A stretch of DNA of 10,658 nt from Propionicimonas sp. (lineage in GTDB: Bacteria > Actinomycetota > Actinomycetes > Propionibacteriales > Propionibacteriaceae), in assembly GCA_031119515.1 (NCBI GenBank), contig JAVHXR010000032.1:2643-13300 (forward strand), read 5' to 3'. A model generated the notes under the pieces. It was not told where the DNA came from, searched no databases, and saw nothing but the letters and a program-made list of their open reading frames with translations. Of this stretch, positions 6,228 to 10,658 are shown one piece after another (positions within the stretch are counted from its first letter, which is position 1; each line of letters opens with the position of its first letter). Made by a program: the position numbers and the translations under genes.

Positions 6228-6255
6228 GAGCGGGCCGGTGGCCACCGACCCGCTC
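6228..6255 (+). repeat. Long inverted repeat between glpF and glpK (second hairpin)
   Basis: GAGCGGGCCGGTGG (6228-6241) faces CCACCGACCCGCTC (6242-6255): 13 of 14 positions pair, with a single C-A mismatch. The repeat has no spacer, so as RNA it would close with a small loop at its centre. It sits 44 nt before the glpK start. It may be a second terminator, an RNA processing site or a protein-binding palindrome. Confidence 0.55.
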
Positions 6256-6267
6256 CTGAACAGATTT

Positions 6268-6284
6268 CGTCATCCGCAATGACG
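6268..6284 (+). repeat. Short hairpin abutting the glpK ribosome binding site
   Basis: CGTCAT (6268-6273) pairs with ATGACG (6279-6284) around CCGCA. It ends 3 nt before the glpK Shine-Dalgarno sequence (AAGGA at 6288-6292). The upstream in-frame ATG at 6279 lies inside this stem, which is a further reason not to use it as the start. An effect on translation is possible but unproven. Confidence 0.35.
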
Positions 6285-6299
6285 TGGAAGGAATTTTGC

Positions 6300-7820
6300 A
6301 TGACTGACAAGTACATCCTGGCGATTGACCAAGGGACGACCTCTTCGCGCGCCATCATCTTCGACCACTCCGGCAAGATCGTGTCGGTCGGCCAGAAGGA
6401 GCACGAGCAGATCTTCCCGCGCGCCGGGTGGGTTGAGCACAACCCCATCGAGGTCTGGGACGCGGTCCGTGAGGTCGTCGCCGAGGCCCTGGCCAAGGCC
6501 AGCCTGAACAAGGAGAACATCCACGCGGTCGGCGTCACCAACCAGCGCGAGACCACGGTGGTGTGGAACCGCGAGACCGGCGAGCCGGTCTACAACGCGA
6601 TCGTCTGGCAGGACACCCGCACCGGCAAGATCGTCGAGGAGCTCGGCGGCGCCGAGGGCCAGGACAAGTACAAGGCCCGCGTCGGCCTGCCGCTGGCCAC
6701 CTACTTCTCCGGCCCCAAGGTCAAGTGGATCCTCGACAACGTCGACGGCGCCCGCGCCGCGGCCGATGCCGGCAAGCTTGCCTTCGGCAACATGGACACC
6801 TGGGTGATCTGGAACCTGACCGGTGGCGTCACCGGCGGCGTCCACGTCACCGACGTGACCAACGCGTCCCGCACCATGCTGATGGACCTCAACACCCTCA
6901 GCTGGGACACGGAGATCGCGGCCGACATGGGCATCCCGCTCAGCATGCTGCCCGAGATCAAGTCCTCCGCCGAGGTGTACGGCCACGGCCGTCCCGAGGG
7001 GCTGCTCGGCGGCGTCCCGATCGCGGGCGACCTGGGCGACCAGCAGGCCGCCACCTTCGGCCAGGCCTGCTTCGAGCCCGGCATGGCGAAGAACACCTAC
7101 GGCACCGGCTGCTTCATGATCATGAACACCGGCGAGGAGATCGTCCCGTCGGCGAACGGCCTGCTCACCACCGTGTGCTACAAGATCGGCGACGCCAAGC
7201 CGATCTACGCCCTCGAGGGTTCGATCGCTGTCACCGGCTCGCTGGTCCAGTGGCTGCGCGACAACCTGCGGATGTTCGACTCCGCCCCCGAGATCGAGGC
7301 CCTCGCGGCGTCGGTCGAGGACAACGGCGGTGCGTACTTCGTGCCCGCGTTCTCCGGCCTGTTCGCCCCGTACTGGCGTTCCGACGCCCGCGGCGCGATC
7401 GTCGGCCTCACCCGTTACGTCAACCGTGGCCACATCGCCCGCGCCGTCCTGGAGGCCACCGCCTACCAGACCCGCGAGGTGCTGGACGCCATGGAGGCGG
7501 ACTCCGGCGTGAAGCTGGCCGAGCTCAAGGTCGACGGCGGCATGACCGCCAATGACACCCTGATGCAGTTCCAGGCCGATCAGGTCGGCGTGCCGGTCGT
7601 CCGTCCGGTGGTCGCCGAGACCACCGCGCTGGGCGCCGCCTACGCCGCCGGCATCGCGACCGGCTACTGGACCGGCGAGCAGGACGTCATCGACAACTGG
7701 GCCGAGGACAAGCGCTGGGAGCCCTCCGACGAGCAGGACGAGCGCGCCCGCCTCTACCGCAACTGGAAGAAGGCCGTCACCAAGACCTTCGACTGGGTCG
7801 ACGACGACGTGCAGATCTAG
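6300..7820 (+). CDS. glpK: Glycerol kinase
   Basis: This cytoplasmic FGGY-family kinase makes sn-glycerol-3-phosphate from glycerol and ATP and so traps glycerol entering by GlpF. The protein has 506 residues (E. coli about 502). The N-terminal phosphate loop is D10-QGTTSSR. Glycerol-contact residues expected from E. coli are present: R83-E84 (NQRET), W103, Y135 and D247 (GDLGDQQA). Both FGGY signatures fit: residues 135-147 (YFSGPKVKWILDN) and 365-385 (starting GAIVGL). The ATP-side motif DGGMTAND is at 412-419. In Enterococcus GlpK a loop before the catalytic Asp carries a histidine phosphorylated by HPr; here that stretch reads RPEGLLGG (231-238) with no histidine, so PTS control by that route is unlikely. 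ATG 6300 is preferred to ATG 6279: AAGGA lies 7 nt upstream and MTDKYILAIDQG matches the family N-terminus. Arg and Gly codons are almost all C-ending, as for a highly expressed gene. Confidence 0.97.
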   Translation: MTDKYILAIDQGTTSSRAIIFDHSGKIVSVGQKEHEQIFPRAGWVEHNPIEVWDAVREVVAEALAKASLNKENIHAVGVTNQRETTVVWNRETGEPVYNAIVWQDTRTGKIVEELGGAEGQDKYKARVGLPLATYFSGPKVKWILDNVDGARAAADAGKLAFGNMDTWVIWNLTGGVTGGVHVTDVTNASRTMLMDLNTLSWDTEIAADMGIPLSMLPEIKSSAEVYGHGRPEGLLGGVPIAGDLGDQQAATFGQACFEPGMAKNTYGTGCFMIMNTGEEIVPSANGLLTTVCYKIGDAKPIYALEGSIAVTGSLVQWLRDNLRMFDSAPEIEALAASVEDNGGAYFVPAFSGLFAPYWRSDARGAIVGLTRYVNRGHIARAVLEATAYQTREVLDAMEADSGVKLAELKVDGGMTANDTLMQFQADQVGVPVVRPVVAETTALGAAYAAGIATGYWTGEQDVIDNWAEDKRWEPSDEQDERARLYRNWKKAVTKTFDWVDDDVQI

Positions 7821-7836
7821 TCCACCAGGGCTACGC

Positions 7837-7869
7837 GCGACGCCGCCGGGGACTCCCCGGCGGCGTCGC
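7837..7869 (+). terminator. Hairpin terminator after glpK
   Basis: GCGACGCCGCCGGGG (7837-7851) pairs perfectly over 15 bp with its complement at 7855-7869, with loop ACT. It lies 17 nt past the glpK stop. No U-tract follows, which is usual for strong actinobacterial hairpin terminators. It probably insulates the regulator gene downstream. Confidence 0.75.
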
Positions 7870-7982
7870 CGCGTTCGGGGACGGTGATCGGAACCTCCTG
7901 CCGCGTGGCGGACCGGTCAGCCGGGGTACTCGCGTGCGACGGCCGCCGGTACTCATCCGGTATCCGGCCGGTGCGCCGGCGA
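7870..7982. other. Intergenic stretch after glpK with short direct repeats
   Basis: No gene is seen. GGTACTC occurs twice (7925-7931 and 7948-7954), and ATCCGG/TATCCGG follow in tandem from 7955. They lie upstream of the candidate promoter of the BTAD gene. SARP-type proteins often bind short direct repeats near the -35, so they might be binding sites, but the copies are short. Confidence 0.25.
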
Positions 7983-8011
7983 TTGACGCTCGTGGTGCGG
8001 CGGCGGACACT
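7983..8011 (+). promoter_or_regulatory. Candidate promoter of the BTAD-nSTAND gene
   Basis: TTGACG (7983-7988), a 17-bp spacer and GACACT (8006-8011) form a good -35/-10 pair. Only 6 nt separate the -10 from the ATG at 8018, so transcription would start at or beside the start codon, giving a leaderless mRNA. The lack of a clear Shine-Dalgarno sequence in front of 8018 agrees with this. Confidence 0.5.
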
Positions 8012-8017
8012 CGTCGC

Positions 8018-10658
8018 ATGGCCGTGCGGGTCCTCGGGCCGCTGGACATCGGAGCAGGGCCCCCACTGAGTCCGCGGGAGCGGACGGTCCTGAGTGCGCT
8101 CATCGTCGCGGCGCCGGGTGAGTTGAGCGCCGCGAGCCTGGCCGACTCCTACTGGCACCAGTCCCCACCCGCCACCTGGCCGCAGCAGGTGAAGACCTCG
8201 GTGAACCGGATCCGCGCCAGGGCCGGCGCGGCGATCATCCGCACCACGGCGACCGGCTACCGGTTCGGGCTGGACCCCGAGGCGGTGGACGCCGTGCGGT
8301 TCGAGCGGCTGGTGTCGGCCGCCCGCGGGCACGTCCTGCACGGCGACCCGGCGCGCGCCGCGGACGCCTATCGCCGGGCGCTCGCGCTGTGGCGGGGGAA
8401 CCCGTACCCGGAGCTGGCGGACTGGGAGCAGGGCCGGTTCGAGGCAGCCCGCCTGCTGGCGGTCCGTGACGGCGCGGAGGAGGAACTGATCGAGGCCAGG
8501 CTCGGCACGGGAGAAGCCCGCACCGTGGTGCCCGACGCCGAACGGCTGGTGCGCGAGCAGCCGCTCCGCGAGGAACGCTGGGCGCTGCTCGCGCTGGCCA
8601 ACTACCGCGCCGACCGCCAGGCCGAGGCGCTCGCCGTCCTGCGCGGTGCTCGCCGCCGGCTCGACGAGGACCTCGGCATCGAGCCCGGCGCACGCCTGGT
8701 CGCGCTGGAGACCGCGATCCTGAGGCAGGACCCGGCGCTCGCCCCCCGACCCCCCGCAGCCGCGGTGAGCGACCAGTGCCCCTATCGCGGCCTGCGGGCG
8801 TTCGGGCCCGAGGATGCCGACGTCTACGCCGGCCGGGAGACCGATGTCGAGCGGGTCCTGGGGCGGCTCCGGCCGGGTGCGCTGGTGGCGATCACGGGAC
8901 CGTCCGGATCGGGCAAGTCGTCGCTGATGCTCGCCGGGGTGATCCCAGTGCTTCGGGAAGGGGGCCGAACCACCGAACTGGCTCGCGCGGGTTCCGGCGC
9001 GGACGGCCTGCGACGCGCGTTCGAGCGGGTTGGTGCCGGCGGTGTCGTGGCGCTCGACCAGGCGGAGGAGCTGTTCACGCCGCTGGACCCGGCCGAGATC
9101 GAGTCGGTGTGCGCCGCCGCCGCGGCCAGGCTGGCGGAGGGGGTGGCGGTGATCGCGACCGTCCGCTCGGACTTCGTGGACGCGGCGGTCGGCCTGCCCC
9201 ACATCGGCGCGGCGATCGCGCGCGACGTGGTGGTGCTCGGTCCGCTGGACGCCACCGCGCTCAGGGCTGCGGTCGTGGAGCCGGCCACCCGGGCCGGCCT
9301 GCGCGTGGAACCCGGCCTGGTCGAGGTCGTGATGCGGGACCTCGGCGCCAGGGTGGGTGCCCTCCCGCACCTGTCCCACGCGCTGGTGGAGACCTGGCAG
9401 CGGCGGGAGGGCGCCACCCTCACGGTGGCGGGCTACACCGACTCGGGCGGAATCGCCGGTGCCATCGCTCAGTCAGCCGAGCGCATGTACGGCGGGCTCT
9501 CGACGGCGGAGCGGCCACTCGCCAGGTCGCTGCTGCTGCGCCTGCTCGAGCGGGACGTGGGCCAGGTGACCGTCCGGCGGCCGGTGCCGATCGGACCGCT
9601 GGTGGCCGACCCTGCCCGCCACCGCGTCCTCCAGGCACTGGTGGCAGCCAGGCTCGTCAGCGTGGACGAGGACACCGCCCTGGTCGCCCACGAGGCGGTC
9701 GCGACGGCGTGGCCGAGACTGGACGACTGGCTCACCGCGGACGCCGCCGACGCCCGGCTGCTCCGGCAGGTCGAGCTGGCCGCTGCCGGATGGAGTGCGT
9801 CCGGACGAAGCGAGGACGAGCTGATGCGCGGGGCACGGCTGCACGCCGCGCTGGAGTGGCGCGACGACGCCCCGCGCGACCTCACCGAGGCGGAGGAGGC
9901 CTTCCTCTCCGCCTCCGAGGCTCACGAGCGGACCGAGCGCCGCGCGCAGCAGGTCCGGGCGCAGCGGGACCGGATCCAGAACCGGCGGCTCCGCTGGGCG
10001 CTGGGGGCCGCGGCCGGGCTGCTCGTGATCGCCCTCGCCGCCGGTGGGACGGCGGTGGTCCGCGGCGGCGAGGTGGCTGCGGCCTCGGTGGAGGCGAGGA
10101 TCGCGGCGCTCACCTCGACCTCGCTCGCGCTCAGGACCTCCGACCTGGAGGTGGCGGCCCTGCTCGCCGTGGAGGGCTATCGGCGGTGGCCGGAGGACGC
10201 CAGGGTGCGGTCGGCGTTGTGGGGGCTGGTCACCGCCGCCGGGCCGTTGGTGGGGCGCACCCGGATCCCGGACGCAGACGCCGCCTCGGCCGCGCTGGTC
10301 ACCGGGACCCGGCAGGCGGCGGTGGTGCGGGACCGGCGGATCGGCCAGGAGACCTCGGAGAGCCAGTGGGAATCCGATCTCGCGGTCGTCGACATCGACA
10401 CCGGCGCGGTGCTGCGGCGGTTCGACCTCCCCGGTACCCAGACCCGGCGCGCGCAGCCGCTGCGGGGTATGGCGGTGAGTCGGGACGGTCGCGTCGCGTT
10501 GGTCCAGACCGGGATGCTGCGGCCGACCGGCGGATGCTGCATGAACCAGCTGGACTTCGTCGAGCTCTCGACCGGGCGCCATCTGCCCGGGTCCCAGGTC
10601 CTCGACTCCCGCACCGGCGACACCTTCGACCTCAGCCCGGACGGCAGCCATGCCTACC
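8018..10658 (+). CDS. BTAD/SARP-type regulator fused to an nSTAND1 NTPase with a transmembrane segment and C-terminal sensor region (partial)
   Basis: This is a large signal-transduction protein; 880 codons are present and the frame is open at the right edge. Residues 1-85 form an OmpR-like winged helix of the SARP/AfsR type (MAVRVLGPLDIG ... TGYRFGLD). Residues 90-238 match the bacterial transcriptional activation domain BTAD (AVRFERLVSAAR ... LALWRG, DEDLGIEPGARL). From 254 (CPYRGLRAFGPEDADVYAGR) begins an nSTAND1 NTPase, with Walker A GPSGSGKSS (294-302, K300) and Walker B VVALDQAEELF (343-353, D347); most relatives have Phe where Ala349 stands. A charged, probably coiled segment (about 622-658) precedes one hydrophobic helix (about 660-682). 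The part beyond 740 has SRDG- and SPDG-type turns, as in WD40-like beta-propellers, but too little is present to be sure. The regulon and ligand are unknown. The terminator before it makes a role in glycerol use doubtful. Arg codons are often CGG, unlike glpK. Confidence 0.88.
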   Translation, partial: MAVRVLGPLDIGAGPPLSPRERTVLSALIVAAPGELSAASLADSYWHQSPPATWPQQVKTSVNRIRARAGAAIIRTTATGYRFGLDPEAVDAVRFERLVSAARGHVLHGDPARAADAYRRALALWRGNPYPELADWEQGRFEAARLLAVRDGAEEELIEARLGTGEARTVVPDAERLVREQPLREERWALLALANYRADRQAEALAVLRGARRRLDEDLGIEPGARLVALETAILRQDPALAPRPPAAAVSDQCPYRGLRAFGPEDADVYAGRETDVERVLGRLRPGALVAITGPSGSGKSSLMLAGVIPVLREGGRTTELARAGSGADGLRRAFERVGAGGVVALDQAEELFTPLDPAEIESVCAAAAARLAEGVAVIATVRSDFVDAAVGLPHIGAAIARDVVVLGPLDATALRAAVVEPATRAGLRVEPGLVEVVMRDLGARVGALPHLSHALVETWQRREGATLTVAGYTDSGGIAGAIAQSAERMYGGLSTAERPLARSLLLRLLERDVGQVTVRRPVPIGPLVADPARHRVLQALVAARLVSVDEDTALVAHEAVATAWPRLDDWLTADAADARLLRQVELAAAGWSASGRSEDELMRGARLHAALEWRDDAPRDLTEAEEAFLSASEAHERTERRAQQVRAQRDRIQNRRLRWALGAAAGLLVIALAAGGTAVVRGGEVAAASVEARIAALTSTSLALRTSDLEVAALLAVEGYRRWPEDARVRSALWGLVTAAGPLVGRTRIPDADAASAALVTGTRQAAVVRDRRIGQETSESQWESDLAVVDIDTGAVLRRFDLPGTQTRRAQPLRGMAVSRDGRVALVQTGMLRPTGGCCMNQLDFVELSTGRHLPGSQVLDSRTGDTFDLSPDGSHAY

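Noticed and set aside
5368..6279. Minus-strand open frame of 303 codons over glpF
   Set aside because: Antisense to a protein with both NPA motifs; low-complexity Asp/Arg/Gly-rich product.
6270..7433. Minus-strand open frame of 387 codons over glpK
   Set aside because: Antisense to glycerol kinase, with a Val/Gly/Asp/Ala-rich shadow composition.
7817..9379. Minus-strand open frame of 520 codons over the BTAD-nSTAND gene
   Set aside because: Conflicts with the plus-strand frame that has Walker A, Walker B and BTAD motifs; product looks like reverse-frame noise.
9473..10651. Minus-strand open frame of 392 codons over the C-terminal part of the regulator
   Set aside because: Antisense to the continuing plus-strand frame, and rich in Pro/Arg/Gly without a motif.
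1..10658. Defence island, CRISPR array, phage or insertion sequence
   Set aside because: No regularly spaced repeats, transposase, integrase or terminal inverted repeats were seen. The nSTAND protein carries a BTAD transcription module, which fits regulation better than a stand-alone defence gene.

Overview
The window looks like chromosomal DNA of a high-GC Gram-positive bacterium (Actinomycetota). G+C is high throughout and real genes are strongly GC-biased at the third codon position. Several genes start with GTG. The last gene has a BTAD/SARP-type regulator architecture fused to an nSTAND NTPase, which is essentially an actinobacterial design. The order or family cannot be fixed from sequence reading alone; Propionibacteriales and Pseudonocardiales are both plausible guesses.

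Region 1 (1-3685, minus strand) is the operon glpA-glpB-glpC for the three-subunit anaerobic, quinone-linked glycerol-3-phosphate dehydrogenase. The three genes are joined by two 4-bp start/stop overlaps (GTGA and ATGA). glpC runs off the left edge. Region 2 (3686-4946, minus strand) holds the glpA promoter region, a SorC-family sugar/sugar-phosphate-responsive regulator gene, and that gene's promoter. Similar TGTGCACG-containing inverted repeats lie upstream of both glpA and the regulator, which suggests autoregulation and control of glpABC. Region 3 (4885-5391) is an unusually long, 507-bp divergent intergenic space. It holds a candidate operator for glpF, a strong hairpin and a doubtful small ORF.

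Region 4 (5392-7820, plus strand) is glpF (glycerol channel) followed by glpK (glycerol kinase). They are separated by 143 bp holding two long hairpins and one short one. A perfect 15-bp hairpin after glpK probably ends transcription. Region 5 (8018-10658, plus strand) is an unrelated large regulator: winged helix, BTAD, nSTAND1 NTPase, transmembrane segment and the start of a C-terminal sensor-like region. It is cut by the right edge, and its promoter is placed as for a leaderless mRNA.

Together regions 1-4 form a glycerol catabolic locus. GlpF admits glycerol, GlpK makes sn-glycerol-3-phosphate, and GlpABC oxidises it to dihydroxyacetone phosphate while passing electrons to the membrane quinone pool. 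The SorC regulator is the likely local switch. No mobile element, CRISPR array, tRNA or rRNA was seen.
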